DNA of 26,954 nucleotides. Origin: Rudaea sp. (lineage in GTDB: Bacteria > Pseudomonadota > Gammaproteobacteria > Xanthomonadales > Rhodanobacteraceae). Under the pieces are notes generated by a model. The model was not told the DNA's origin. It worked only from the letters and a program-made list of their open reading frames with translations, and ran no database searches. The DNA lies in contig JAICYA010000001.1 in the NCBI GenBank assembly GCA_025934455.1, positions 1 to 26,954 on the forward strand, given 5' to 3'. The first letter of the stretch is position 1, and each line of letters starts with the position of its first letter. Both the position numbers and the translations under genes were made by a program. Shown here in pieces: positions 6,776 to 15,607 of this stretch.

Positions 6776-6973
6776 ATGAACCAAGATCGAATCGCAGGTC
6801 AATGGAAACAGTTGTCGGGCAAGATCAAGGAGAAATGGGGCAAGCTCACGGATGATGATCTGAAACGCGCCAACGGCAACGGCGAGTACTTGGCGGGCAA
6901 GATTCAGGAGCGCTACGGAATCGCCAGGGACGCGGCGGACAAGCAGGTCAAGGAGTTTCAGCACGACCTGTAA
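6776..6973 (+). CDS. CsbD family stress-response protein
   Basis: 65 aa starting MNQDRIAGQWKQLSGKIKEKWG, the CsbD (YjbJ) signature, with the typical KLTDDDL turn and a second helix GKIQERYGIARDAADKQVKEF. It is a small, charged, all-helical cytoplasmic protein of unclear molecular role, induced in many bacteria by general stress. A GGGGA site precedes the ATG at 6776; the frame opens at 6746 inside the BON gene but those residues are not part of the family. It is the last gene of the BON unit, followed by a strong terminator. Confidence 0.9.
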   Translation: MNQDRIAGQWKQLSGKIKEKWGKLTDDDLKRANGNGEYLAGKIQERYGIARDAADKQVKEFQHDL

Positions 6974-7092
6974 CGGCAATGCGTTCCAGTTCGAAGCAAC
7001 ACAAGAAACAAAGGACTTGTCCACGGAAGGGCATTGCGGCACGTGCTCCGACGGAGGCCCCCTCCCGTGATCGGACACGTAGCCGATGCGCT

Positions 7093-7128
7093 CCGGCGTC
7101 CATTCCACGATGGGCGCCGGTTTTTTTT
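7093..7128 (+). terminator. strong intrinsic terminator after csbD
   Basis: An 11-bp stem with one G-T wobble (CCGGCGTCCAT / ATGGGCGCCGG), a 6-nt loop and eight consecutive Ts. It ends the plus-strand BON-csbD unit and separates it from the convergent oxidase operon, whose last stop is at 7159. Confidence 0.88.
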
Positions 7129-7158
7129 GGCGAAGCCCGGCCGCTGAACGGGCGGGGA

Positions 7159-7491
7159 TCATTGCCAGGGCGGCGCCACCGGCGCGCGGGTGAGAAAATC
7201 CGTAAGCGCCAGCGCAATCAGGATCGCCAGCCAGATGAACCCCAGCGCTGAGACCATGCGTGTCAATCGGCGCGCCTGCGTTTCGTGCATGAAAAACGAC
7301 ATCACCAGCAAGGTTTTGAGCACCGAGATGCCCATGTTGATGATGGTGTTGAATGTCCCGAGTTTGAATAATGCGCTACCAGCGCTGAGCGCGAGCAGGG
7401 TCAGCAGCGCGGCAAGTACCCACAGATAACGGCGCACTGGTGTGATTTCAGCCACAGCGGGCGAGGATCGGGATTGCGTCACGATTTTCAT
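7159..7491 (-). CDS. ctaF: cytochrome c oxidase subunit IV (caa3 type)
   Basis: 110 aa with three hydrophobic helices: YLWVLAALLTLLALSAGSALF, TIINMGISVLKTLLVMSFFM and MVSALGFIWLAILIALALTDF. The HETQARRLTRM segment after helix 2 is typical of prokaryotic subunit IV (COX4_pro_2/CtaF). It is a small structural subunit of the membrane oxidase. The start is set by an ATGA overlap with subunit III. It is the last gene of the 16-kb respiratory block and converges on csbD. Confidence 0.85.
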   Translation of the reverse strand: MKIVTQSRSSPAVAEITPVRRYLWVLAALLTLLALSAGSALFKLGTFNTIINMGISVLKTLLVMSFFMHETQARRLTRMVSALGFIWLAILIALALTDFLTRAPVAPPWQ

Positions 7492-8156
7492 CCGGATCGC
7501 CCCACCAGATAGATCACCGGATACACGAAGATCCACACGATATCGACCAGGTGCCAGTACAGCGCGGTGAGTTCCAGCGTGGTGTAGCGTTGCGCTCCGA
7601 ACGCGCCGAGCGCCACGCGAATCGCGAGCACGCCGATGATGCTTACGCCGACGATGACATGGATCGAATGAAAGCCGGTGATGAAGTAGTACAGGCAGAA
7701 GAACAATTCCACCGCGCGCGCCTGTGGGCCGCTCTGGGCGAAGTCGATGCCGGGAACGAGGTGTTCGGTGTATTCCTTGTAATACTCGAAACCGTGCATG
7801 ACGAGAAAGCTGATGCCCAGTGCCGCCGTCCCGGCCAAAAGCCACACCGCCGCGCGCCGCAGATCGAGCTTGACTGCGCGCACGCCGAGCGCGATCAGCG
7901 AACTACTGGTCAGCAGCACCGCGGTTTCAATCGTGCCGAGCAACATGTCGGTATGGCGGCTGGCCACGGCGAAGCCTTGCGGATACAGCACGCGGCAAAT
8001 GGTATAGCTGGCGAACAGTACGCCGAAGAACAGGATCTCCGTGGACAGGAATACCCACATGCCCAGCGTGGCGGCTTCGCGCTGCTGGACCGCGTCGTCG
8101 AATTGCTCTTCGACCAGCGCGAGATTGTTTTTACCCGCGATGACGGCTGCGTTCAT
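7488..8156 (-). CDS. ctaE: cytochrome c oxidase subunit III
   Basis: 222 aa with about five transmembrane helices, as expected for the short COX III of caa3 oxidases. Recognisable parts are [34 protein letters not shown], and the final [19 protein letters not shown]. The frame is open back to 8534 inside ctaD, but the ATG at 8156 overlaps the ctaD stop by ATGA and begins the real domain. Subunit III stabilises subunit I and supports proton uptake. Confidence 0.92.
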   Translation of the reverse strand: MNAAVIAGKNNLALVEEQFDDAVQQREAATLGMWVFLSTEILFFGVLFASYTICRVLYPQGFAVASRHTDMLLGTIETAVLLTSSSLIALGVRAVKLDLRRAAVWLLAGTAALGISFLVMHGFEYYKEYTEHLVPGIDFAQSGPQARAVELFFCLYYFITGFHSIHVIVGVSIIGVLAIRVALGAFGAQRYTTLELTALYWHLVDIVWIFVYPVIYLVGRSG

Positions 8157-9757
8157 GGCGCGGGCCGATCGTAGGAATAGGCTTCGTGCACCACCGGCGC
8201 GCGCGCGAAGTTTTCGGTTGGCGGCGGCGAGCTCGTCTGCCATTCCAGGCCGCGCGCATTCCACGGATTGTTGCCGGCGGGGACGCCGTAGCGCAGCGAC
8301 CACAACAGATACGCGATCGGCAACAGATACGCAATCGCCAGCACCGATGCTCCGGCCGACGACAGCACATTGAGCACCTGAAATTGCGGCAGGTACGAGT
8401 GATAACGTCGCGGCATGCCCAGATAACCGAGGATGTATTGCGGGAAAAACGTCAAGTTGAAACCGAAGAACATCAGGATCGCGGCGAAACGCGCCCAGGC
8501 TTCCGAGTACAGTCGCCCGGTGATCTTCGGCCACCAGTAATGGATGCCGCCCAGATACGCCATCACCGAACCACCGACCATCACGTAATGGAAATGCGCG
8601 ACCACGAAATAGGTATCGTGCAGCGGCACGTCGAGCGCGGGCGCGGCCAGAATCAGTCCGGTCATGCCGCCGAGCATGAACAGGCCGACGAAGCCGAGCG
8701 CATACAGCATCGGCGCGGCAAAGGTGATATCGCCCTTGCGCAAGGTCGCCGTCCAGTTGAATACCTTGATCGCCGACGGCACCGCGACCATGAAACTCAG
8801 GATCGAGAACACGATGCCCGCGAACATCGACATGCCGCTGACGAACATGTGATGGCCCCAGACCAGGAATCCGATCGCGCTGATGCTGAGCATCGACCAG
8901 GTCATGAACTTGTAGCCGAACACGCGTCGCTGCGCGAAGCAGGCGATGATCTCGCTGACCAGACCCATCGCCGGCAGTATCATCATGTATACGGCCGGAT
9001 GCGAATAAAACCAGAACAAATGCTGGAACAGCAGCGGATCGCCGCCCAGCGCCGGATCGAACACGCCGACGCCGAAACCGCGTTCAAGTCCGATCAACGC
9101 CAGCGTCATCGCCAACACCGGCGTGGCCAGCACCATCACCAGACTCACGGTGTAGATGCCCCACACGAACAGCGGCAGGCGGAACCAGGTCATGCCCGGC
9201 ATGCGCAGGGTATGCACAGTGACGATGAAATTCAGCCCCGTGAAGATCGTCGAGAATCCGGTGATGAACACGCCGATCACCACCAGGAACACATTGCTGT
9301 TGGAGAACATCGTCGAGAACGGCGTGTAGAACGTCCAGCCGGTATCGACGCCGCCGCTGAGCAGTGCGGCGATGGCGAACAGGCCGCCGAGCATGAACAG
9401 ATACCAGCTGAACAGATTCAGGCGCGGAAACGCCAGATCGCGCGCGCCGATCATCAGCGGCAGCAGAAAATTGCCGAGCGTGACCGGGATCGACGGCAGC
9501 AGGAAAAACCACACCATCACCACGCCATGGAAAGTGAAGGCCTTGTTGTAGGTGGCCGCGCTGATCAAGGCGCCGCTGGGTGCGAGCAGGTCGATGCGAA
9601 TCAGTGCTGCCGCTGCCCCGCCAAGAGCAAAGAAAAAAGTAATGGAGAACGCGTACAAGATCGCAATGCGTTTGTGATCGCGCGTAGTCAGCCACGCACG
9701 CAAGCTGTAGTCGTGGTCGAGAAAGCTGCGCGGCGCGGCGGCGTCAATCGTGCGCAT
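8153..9757 (-). CDS. ctaD: cytochrome c oxidase subunit I, A2-type heme-copper oxidase
   Basis: 534 aa with about 12 helices. Heme and copper ligands are all present: His77 (low-spin heme), His253 with Tyr257 in YSHPAVY, His302-His303 (CuB), and His388/His390 in [12 protein letters not shown]-channel Lys331 (AIKVFNW) and an Asp in [10 protein letters not shown] are kept. The helix-VI motif is YSHPAVY rather than GHPEVY, so the D-channel Glu is missing and a Tyr-Ser pair takes its place; this defines the A2 subclass seen in Thermus and Rhodothermus caa3 enzymes. It reduces O2 to water and pumps protons in the inner membrane. It overlaps the ctaC end by 14 nt. Confidence 0.95.
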   Translation of the reverse strand: MRTIDAAAPRSFLDHDYSLRAWLTTRDHKRIAILYAFSITFFFALGGAAAALIRIDLLAPSGALISAATYNKAFTFHGVVMVWFFLLPSIPVTLGNFLLPLMIGARDLAFPRLNLFSWYLFMLGGLFAIAALLSGGVDTGWTFYTPFSTMFSNSNVFLVVIGVFITGFSTIFTGLNFIVTVHTLRMPGMTWFRLPLFVWGIYTVSLVMVLATPVLAMTLALIGLERGFGVGVFDPALGGDPLLFQHLFWFYSHPAVYMMILPAMGLVSEIIACFAQRRVFGYKFMTWSMLSISAIGFLVWGHHMFVSGMSMFAGIVFSILSFMVAVPSAIKVFNWTATLRKGDITFAAPMLYALGFVGLFMLGGMTGLILAAPALDVPLHDTYFVVAHFHYVMVGGSVMAYLGGIHYWWPKITGRLYSEAWARFAAILMFFGFNLTFFPQYILGYLGMPRRYHSYLPQFQVLNVLSSAGASVLAIAYLLPIAYLLWSLRYGVPAGNNPWNARGLEWQTSSPPPTENFARAPVVHEAYSYDRPAP

Positions 9758-10718
9758 GTGTGTTCTCCGTGGCGGTCGCCGGCGGCGCGTCGGTGTTCGA
9801 CGTCGATTTCAGATAGGCGATCAGCGCAAGCAGATCGTCTTCGCCGATTTGTCCGGCGAACGAGGGCATGACCGGCGCGAATCCGGCCTCGAGCTGCGAC
9901 TGCGGCAGCAGGATCGAATCGCGGATGTAGCGGTCGTCGGCGATCACGGTGCTGCCGTCGGCCAGATGCACGGCGCGCCCGTAGAGTCCGTCCAGATCCG
10001 GCGCGTGCACCGAGGCATTCGGACCGTGACAGCCGCTGCAACCGCGACTGCGGAACACGGCGGCGCCGCGCGCAGCCAGACTCACGGGAGCGGCCTGCCC
10101 GTTCAGCCAGCGCGTGTAATCGGCCGGTCGCATTACCACCACGGTACCGATCATCCTGGAATGATCCAGTCCGCAATACTGCGAACAGAACAGGGGAAAA
10201 TCGCCCAGTTGCGTCGCGGTAAACCACAATTGCGTGTAGCGTCCCGGCAGCACGTCCTGCTTCACCCGGAACGCCGGCACATAGAAATTGTGGATCACGT
10301 CCTGCGAGATCATGGTGAGCAGTACCGGTCGATCCAGCGGCACGTGCAGGGTGTTGATCTCGCGCTGGCCGCCGGGATGCTGCACCTTCCACATCCATTG
10401 TTTGGCGACGACGTAAATGGTCTGCGCATCCGCCGGCGGCGTATGCAATTGCGCGAACAGGAACAAACTCCAGACGAACATCGCCACGAACAATCCGAAT
10501 GGCACCAGCGTCCAGGTCAATTCGACTCCGAGGCTTTGCAGATGCCGCCCGCTGCGGTCGGCGCGGCTGCCGTGCCGATAGCGGATCGAATAAAACACGA
10601 TGGCAATGAATACGCCCACCGCGACCACGCAGCACAATCCGATTGAATACCAGAACAGCACGTCGATCCGCGGCGCGATGCTCGAGGCTTCCGGCAGTAG
10701 CCACGATCCGCCGCTCAT
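9744..10718 (-). CDS. ctaC: cytochrome c oxidase subunit II with fused cytochrome c domain (caa3)
   Basis: 324 aa. Two transmembrane helices (about 20-45 and 66-90) precede the periplasmic cupredoxin domain with all CuA ligands: His143, and C-x3-C-x3-H-x2-M as Cys178, Cys182, His186, Met189. A fused C-terminal class I cytochrome c follows (CSGCH at 227-231, likely axial Met284), which defines a caa3 enzyme and lets it take electrons directly from complex III. The tail is Thr/His-rich. ATGA overlap with the SCO gene sets the start. No lipobox Cys is seen at the N-terminus. Confidence 0.93.
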   Translation of the reverse strand: MSGGSWLLPEASSIAPRIDVLFWYSIGLCCVVAVGVFIAIVFYSIRYRHGSRADRSGRHLQSLGVELTWTLVPFGLFVAMFVWSLFLFAQLHTPPADAQTIYVVAKQWMWKVQHPGGQREINTLHVPLDRPVLLTMISQDVIHNFYVPAFRVKQDVLPGRYTQLWFTATQLGDFPLFCSQYCGLDHSRMIGTVVVMRPADYTRWLNGQAAPVSLAARGAAVFRSRGCSGCHGPNASVHAPDLDGLYGRAVHLADGSTVIADDRYIRDSILLPQSQLEAGFAPVMPSFAGQIGEDDLLALIAYLKSTSNTDAPPATATENTHAHD

Positions 10719-11533
10719 GACGACGCTCCGTCGCGGCGCCACAGAAATACAAGCCATCCGCACAACATAAGCGCGAATCCAATTCCCAAGCCCTGCATGA
10801 CGCGATGGATTGGCACGCTGTAACGTCCGGTCGATGCGTCGTAATCGCAACACATCAGCAGCAGGCGGTCGACAACATTGCCGATTTTTTTGTGCGCGGC
10901 GGCGACGAGCGCAAGGCGCAGTGTCCGTGGGGCGAAGCCGACACCGAACAGGTATTGCGCTACCCTGCCCTGCGGCGTAAGCAGCACGATGCCGGCGGCA
11001 TGGTCGAACTGGCCGTTGCGCGCATCGAAGAAATAACGAAAACCGATTGCGCCGGTAATCGCCGCAATGGCCGCCGGCGCACCGGTCAGATAGTGCCAGC
11101 GTTGCGCATCCGCACCCGGATAGGCTTTGGCGTCGTTGTGTTGCACGACCTGCGCATTCACCGGCGTTTCCTGCGGGTCGATGCTCACCAGCACAACATT
11201 GAACTGCTTGCCCGGCGTGAAGCCGCTGCGCGCTATCGCGTGCGCCACACCGGCACGCACCGCGCCGCACAGATTTGCGCAACCGAAATAGCCCGGCACC
11301 AGCAGGGTGGGGCGTCCGTCGAGCAGATCGTCCAAGCGCACGCGGGAACCGTCGGCAGCGCGGAACGTGAGTTGCAGTGGTACTTGGCCTCCGAGTTTCT
11401 GATCGAAGCCGACGCGTGTGAGTAAATCCGGCGGTGCGCGCAAGGTCGTCTGTGCGCCGAGACACAGGTTGAACACGAGCGCTTGTGTGACAAGCAAGAT
11501 GAGAAAAGAATAGCGGCAGGTACGCTTCATCAT
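10715..11533 (-). CDS. SCO1/SenC-type copper chaperone
   Basis: 272 aa. An N-terminal signal or anchor (YSFLILLVTQALVFNLCLG) is followed by a thioredoxin-like fold with the copper motif C-x3-C (Cys85, Cys89 in FGCANLC) and the distal ligand His178 (FDHAAG). A C-terminal helix (GLGIGFALMLCGWLVFLW) suggests a second membrane anchor, which is common in SCO proteins next to caa3 oxidases. It delivers copper to, or reduces, the CuA site of subunit II, whose gene follows directly. The ATG at 11533 overlaps the upstream stop by ATGA; the longer frame to 11866 is a shadow. Confidence 0.88.
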   Translation of the reverse strand: MMKRTCRYSFLILLVTQALVFNLCLGAQTTLRAPPDLLTRVGFDQKLGGQVPLQLTFRAADGSRVRLDDLLDGRPTLLVPGYFGCANLCGAVRAGVAHAIARSGFTPGKQFNVVLVSIDPQETPVNAQVVQHNDAKAYPGADAQRWHYLTGAPAAIAAITGAIGFRYFFDARNGQFDHAAGIVLLTPQGRVAQYLFGVGFAPRTLRLALVAAAHKKIGNVVDRLLLMCCDYDASTGRYSVPIHRVMQGLGIGFALMLCGWLVFLWRRDGASS

Positions 11534-11922
11534 GGCGACGTCGATGTCGAGTTTTGCGGCGAACTGGAAGTCGCCGCCGTGTGCTGCTGCGCGTAGATCG
11601 CCATCGCGCGCTCGATCGGAATGTGCGCGAACGCATGCGTCGAATCGGTCCAGGTCCAGCTGGAAAGCATCGCCAGTTTCTGCGCGCGCAACGCGGCCAG
11701 ATCGTCGTCGGGATGCGGCTGCAATCGCGGCGCGGGCGGAATTGCGGCAGTGTGCGCGACAACCTGCGCGTGCCGCGGCGCGATCCAGTAGTCCAGCGAA
11801 ATCTTGATCGCGATCGCCGCGACGATTACGGTCGCCGCCAGGATCGCGCCGACGATCAGCACCCAACGCACGTCGATCGCCGAGGATTCGTGGCCGAACG
11901 GATGCGGGCGCGGCTCAGCCAT
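11530..11922 (-). CDS. small single-pass membrane protein of the ACIII/caa3 operon
   Basis: 130 aa. A short cytoplasmic head is followed by one helix (WVLIVGAILAATVIVAAIAIKI) and a periplasmic tail with PRLQPHPDDDLAALRAQ, then WTWTDSTHAFAHIPIERAM, and a Ser/Thr/Pro-rich end. I recall the same PRLQ...DL..LRA...IPI.RAM pattern in unnamed proteins next to SCO/caa3 genes in other ACIII operons, but have no established function for it. It overlaps actF by 8 nt and the SCO gene by 4 nt, so it is locked into the operon. A role in assembly or in linking ACIII to the oxidase is a guess. Confidence 0.75.
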   Translation of the reverse strand: MAEPRPHPFGHESSAIDVRWVLIVGAILAATVIVAAIAIKISLDYWIAPRHAQVVAHTAAIPPAPRLQPHPDDDLAALRAQKLAMLSSWTWTDSTHAFAHIPIERAMAIYAQQHTAATSSSPQNSTSTSP

Positions 11923-13054
11923 GCGCCTGCTCCGTTTGTGGATGCGCTGCGGTTTGCGCCGATGACGATGGCTTCACGGCAGCGCGTGTTGTATACAATT
12001 GACCTATGTATACGCACCACCATAGCGCGCCGACGCCCAGCGGCGCGAACAGATCGCTCCAGCGCAGCGAAAATCCGTGCGGACGGAAACCCGGCACGAT
12101 TAGCCAGAATGCGTCAGCCATCTGAGCAGTAAGCAGCAGGGCGGCGATGCGGCCGAGCCAGGCGCGGCTGCGTTTGGCCCTGCGCGACAGCAGCACGGCG
12201 AACGGCACGGCGAAATCCAGCGCAATCAGCAGCCACGCCAGCATGCGCCAACTGGTCAAGGTGCGCGGGATGTACCACACGGTTTCGGCCGGCAGATCGG
12301 CGATCCAAATCGTGAGGTATTGCATGAACGCCAGGTACGACCATGCCAGCACGAACATCAACAGCAGGCTGCCCAGATCCTGAAGCAACGCCGATGGCGT
12401 GTCGGCGCCGGCCTTGGTGAATGCGACGCCGGCGACGGCAAGCGCCGCCGCGCCGAGCATCCAGCCGGTGGCGACCATTACGCCGAAGGTCGAGGAATGC
12501 CAGTGCGGCGTGAGCGACATCGCCCAGTCGGTCGCAGCGAGCAGAGTCGTCAGCGCGTACACGATCAAACCCGGTGCGGCGATGCGCGGCAAACGCGCGG
12601 GATCGTCGAGCCGGCGCTGGAACGCAAACAGCAGAATTAACCACAGAGTAAAGTATACAATGCTGCGAATTACGAAGAACGTTGAATCCAGATACCAACT
12701 CTGCGCGCGCAACAACGCATCCTGCGCCAGCGCATCGCTGCGCGCCCACGGATACAAGATGTGCAGCCCGATCAGGATCGGCAGAAGCAGCAAGGCCATC
12801 AGCGGCAGTGTGCGCGCCGCCGCCAGCAGTTGCGGACGAAGGCGCAGACCCCAGGCGCCGCCGGTCAGCGCATGCACCATCAGCAAGGCCAGACTACCTG
12901 CGCCCAACCCGGTGAAAAACACGAACGCGAACAGATACGACAACAATGCCTGCTGCGCCTCCGCCAAGCCCAGCAACAGGCACGCGATTAGCGCCAGCAC
13001 GCCGACGCTGAGCGCAAGCCATTGGCTGCGATCGCGCGGCAGCCATGCGTTCAT
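11915..13054 (-). CDS. actF: alternative complex III subunit ActF (NrfD-like)
   Basis: 379 aa, an integral membrane protein with about ten helices starting MNAWLPRDRSQWLALSVGVL. It resembles the second, shorter NrfD/PsrC-like subunit of alternative complex III (DWAMSLTPHWHSSTFGVM and LAWSYLAFMQYLTIWIADLP are typical). It forms the paired membrane core with ActC and may take part in proton movement. The start is set by the ATGA overlap with actE; the long frame to 13846 is a shadow. Confidence 0.88.
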   Translation of the reverse strand: MNAWLPRDRSQWLALSVGVLALIACLLLGLAEAQQALLSYLFAFVFFTGLGAGSLALLMVHALTGGAWGLRLRPQLLAAARTLPLMALLLLPILIGLHILYPWARSDALAQDALLRAQSWYLDSTFFVIRSIVYFTLWLILLFAFQRRLDDPARLPRIAAPGLIVYALTTLLAATDWAMSLTPHWHSSTFGVMVATGWMLGAAALAVAGVAFTKAGADTPSALLQDLGSLLLMFVLAWSYLAFMQYLTIWIADLPAETVWYIPRTLTSWRMLAWLLIALDFAVPFAVLLSRRAKRSRAWLGRIAALLLTAQMADAFWLIVPGFRPHGFSLRWSDLFAPLGVGALWWCVYIGQLYTTRAAVKPSSSAQTAAHPQTEQAHG

Positions 13055-13710
13055 CGCGGAGCCTCGTTCAACTTCGCCCGATCCTTCGCGCTCAACTCCG
13101 CCGCCGGCGCGTGCTGGCTCATTTGCAAGGCGCGGATATAGGCCACGATTGCCCAGCGGTCGGGCGGTGCGATGCGATCGGCATACGGATACATCACGCC
13201 ATAGCCATCGCTGATGACCTGATAGAAATGACTGTCCGGTGCGTTGCGCAAGCTCGGCGTGTGATAACTCGGCAGCGCTGGAAAACCGCGCCGCGCGATC
13301 ATGCCGTCGCCGTCGCCGGCGCGGCTGTGGCAGGGCGCGCAATAGATGTCGAAGCGCTCGCGCCCGCGCGCGAGCAGCGCCGGTGTGATCGGCAGTGGAT
13401 TGGCGTAACCCGTTGCGGCGCCGGGGCCAGCCTGCGCCAGTGAATGACCTTGTGCATCGACGCCGACGGCAGGACCCGCCGGCGATGTCCACGCGACCAC
13501 GCCATTGCGTCCGCTGCTGGTGCCGGCGAGCGCGCCTGCCGCGTGCGGCACGGTGCCGGCGACTTGTGGCCGCGACGAATTGCCGTCGGCAAACAGGCTG
13601 CTCGGCGTCAGCGGCTTGTATTTCGGTTGATCGTACATTTCGTGCATGCCGCGCTCGCAGGCGGTGAGCGCGCCGGCGATGCAAACGATGAGTGCAAGTC
13701 GCACTCTCAT
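13051..13710 (-). CDS. actE: alternative complex III subunit ActE, monoheme cytochrome c lipoprotein
   Basis: 219 aa. A lipoprotein signal ends in LTAC with Cys18 as the predicted lipidated residue. MYDQPKYKPLTPSSLFADG is the usual ActE N-terminal segment. One heme site, CAPCH (124-128), and a likely axial Met173 (GVMYPYADRI) follow. ActE receives electrons from ActA/ActB on the periplasmic face and passes them to the oxidase. The middle (about 55-100) is a low-complexity Gly/Ala/Ser-rich insertion. It overlaps actD and actF by ATGA. Confidence 0.9.
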   Translation of the reverse strand: MRVRLALIVCIAGALTACERGMHEMYDQPKYKPLTPSSLFADGNSSRPQVAGTVPHAAGALAGTSSGRNGVVAWTSPAGPAVGVDAQGHSLAQAGPGAATGYANPLPITPALLARGRERFDIYCAPCHSRAGDGDGMIARRGFPALPSYHTPSLRNAPDSHFYQVISDGYGVMYPYADRIAPPDRWAIVAYIRALQMSQHAPAAELSAKDRAKLNEAPR

Positions 13711-14243
13711 TCCGCCACCTCGCTGACTGACAGCGGCGCGAGGCTGGCGAGAAAGTCATGCGCACCTTGCGCATCGAAATTTGCGGTGTCGGCGCGCAGC
13801 CAGAGAAAGAAGCGGTCGTCGCTGGCACGCACGAACGCCGGTACACCGAACAGCGGATGGTGCAGCCGCGGCAGACCGTTGGCGATGAGCATGGCGAGGA
13901 CGCCGAAGATTGCCGCGCCGAGCACGGTCATCTCGATGGACGCAGGCAGGAACGCCTGCCAACTGAAGGTCGGGCGCCCACCCACGTTGATCGGATAATT
14001 CAGTACTGCCGAATACCATTCCAGCGCGAACGTGCCGGCGCCGCCGAGAATTGCGCCGAGCAGCATGAAGAAGGGGGTGCGGTCGCGGCCGCCGCCAAGT
14101 GCATCGCAAAGCCCCTCGATGGGAAACGGCGAATACGCCTCGACGGCGGTGTAGCGACCGCCGTCGTGCGCCTGCCGCGCGGCAGCGAGCAGCGCATCGG
14201 CGCTAGCGAATTCGGCGAGCAGCCCGTGGCGTTGTGCGCTCAT
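13707..14243 (-). CDS. actD: alternative complex III subunit ActD (DUF3341)
   Basis: 178 aa. A soluble N-terminal part (GLLAEFASADALLAAARQAHDGGRYTAVEAYSPFPIEGL) precedes two transmembrane helices (about 58-80 and 95-120) and a C-terminal cytoplasmic domain. This is the DUF3341/ActD layout; it helps anchor the peripheral subunits. The ATGA overlap with actC sets the start at 14243. Confidence 0.88.
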   Translation of the reverse strand: MSAQRHGLLAEFASADALLAAARQAHDGGRYTAVEAYSPFPIEGLCDALGGGRDRTPFFMLLGAILGGAGTFALEWYSAVLNYPINVGGRPTFSWQAFLPASIEMTVLGAAIFGVLAMLIANGLPRLHHPLFGVPAFVRASDDRFFLWLRADTANFDAQGAHDFLASLAPLSVSEVAE

Positions 14244-15607
14244 GCCGGATTGTTTTCGCGCTTGTGCAACAACTTGCGTAGCTCGAACATCGACACCACC
14301 GGCGCCAGTCGCACGAACAACAGATACAGCACGAAGAACAATCCAACCGATCCGGCAAGAAACGCGATATCCCAGAACGTCGGATAGAACATGCCCCAGC
14401 TCGACGGCATGAAATCCCGGTACAGACTGGTGACGATCAGCATGAAGCGTTCCAGCCACATACCGACAAGGACGCCGAGCGCGATCAGGAACAGGACGGC
14501 GTGATTGCACCGCACGCGCGCAAACCACAACGACTGAATCGCGAGTACGTTGAACAAAATCGTGCCCCAGAACACCCAGGCATAGGCGCCGAACATGCGG
14601 TTCATCGTCATCGCGATCTCGTAGCGATCCATGCTGTAGAACGCCGCGAAGATTTCCGAGAAATAGCTGTAGTCGACGAACAATCCCGCCGCGAGTACGA
14701 GCTTGGCGAGATTCTCGATGTGTCGCTGGGTGATATAGGCCTGCAGATGAAACCAGTGGCGCATCGGCAGGCCGAGCGCGAGCACCATCGCAAAGCCCGA
14801 GAACAACGCGCCGGCAACGAAGAACGGCGGGAAGATCGTCGAATGCCAGCCCGGAACCAGACCTTCGGAAAAGTCCAGCGCAACCATGCTGTGTACCGAA
14901 AACACCAGCGGCACGGCGAGCCCGGCGAGCAGCAGGCTGAGCGTTTCGAAACGCTGCCAATGGCGCGCCTCGCCGCGCCAGCCGATCGCGAACACGCCGT
15001 ATAAACGCGCGCGACCGAGGCTTGGCGCGCGGTCGCGCAAAGTCGCCAGATCCGGAATCATGCCGACATACCAATACAGAATCGATACGATCAAATACGC
15101 CAGGATCGCCCAGAAATCCCACTCCAGCGCACTGCGCCACTGCGGCCAGACGTTCATCACGTCGGGATACGGGAAGAGCCAGTAGAAAAACCACGGCCGG
15201 CCCAGATGCAGGATCGGAAACAAACCCGATACCGAGACCGCGAACACGGTCATCGCCTCGGCGTAGCGATTGATCGACGTGCGCCATTCCTTGCGGCACA
15301 AATACAGTGCGGCAGAAATGAAGGTGCCCCCCATGCCGATGGCGATCCACCACACGTAATCGGCGATGGCGAAACTCCACGCGACCGGAATATTGATGCC
15401 CCAGATGCCAACGCCAAACGCGAGTAGCCAGCCGATGCCGAATGTCAGCAGCAACGCGAGCGCGAAAGCGGTGGCGAAACCGAACAGCCAGGTGCGTCCG
15501 AAGTGCCGCTGCAAGGTGATTGCGCTGATCGTCTTCGTGATCGACACATCGGTTTGCCCGGCTTCGAGCACCGGCGGCAACGCGGCAGTGGACGCGATGG
15601 CGCTCAT
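14240..15607 (-). CDS. actC: alternative complex III subunit ActC (NrfD-like quinol-binding)
   Basis: 455 aa with about ten helices, a member of the NrfD/PsrC family. Typical parts are YVWWIAIGMGGTFISAALYL, LGRPWFFYWLFPYP, GWHSTIFPPFFVAGALFSG and DIAFLAGSVGLFF. ActC is the membrane subunit in which quinol is thought to be oxidised near the [3Fe-4S] cluster of ActB. The start is set by ATGA overlap with actB; the frame up to 15883 is a shadow inside actB. Confidence 0.93.
   Translation of the reverse strand: MSAIASTAALPPVLEAGQTDVSITKTISAITLQRHFGRTWLFGFATAFALALLLTFGIGWLLAFGVGIWGINIPVAWSFAIADYVWWIAIGMGGTFISAALYLCRKEWRTSINRYAEAMTVFAVSVSGLFPILHLGRPWFFYWLFPYPDVMNVWPQWRSALEWDFWAILAYLIVSILYWYVGMIPDLATLRDRAPSLGRARLYGVFAIGWRGEARHWQRFETLSLLLAGLAVPLVFSVHSMVALDFSEGLVPGWHSTIFPPFFVAGALFSGFAMVLALGLPMRHWFHLQAYITQRHIENLAKLVLAAGLFVDYSYFSEIFAAFYSMDRYEIAMTMNRMFGAYAWVFWGTILFNVLAIQSLWFARVRCNHAVLFLIALGVLVGMWLERFMLIVTSLYRDFMPSSWGMFYPTFWDIAFLAGSVGLFFVLYLLFVRLAPVVSMFELRKLLHKRENNPA

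Noticed and set aside
8186..9871. 561-codon plus-strand open frame opposite ctaD
   Set aside because: Composition is His/Arg/Gln-rich with no fold or family signal; it is the antisense shadow of the conserved ctaD gene.
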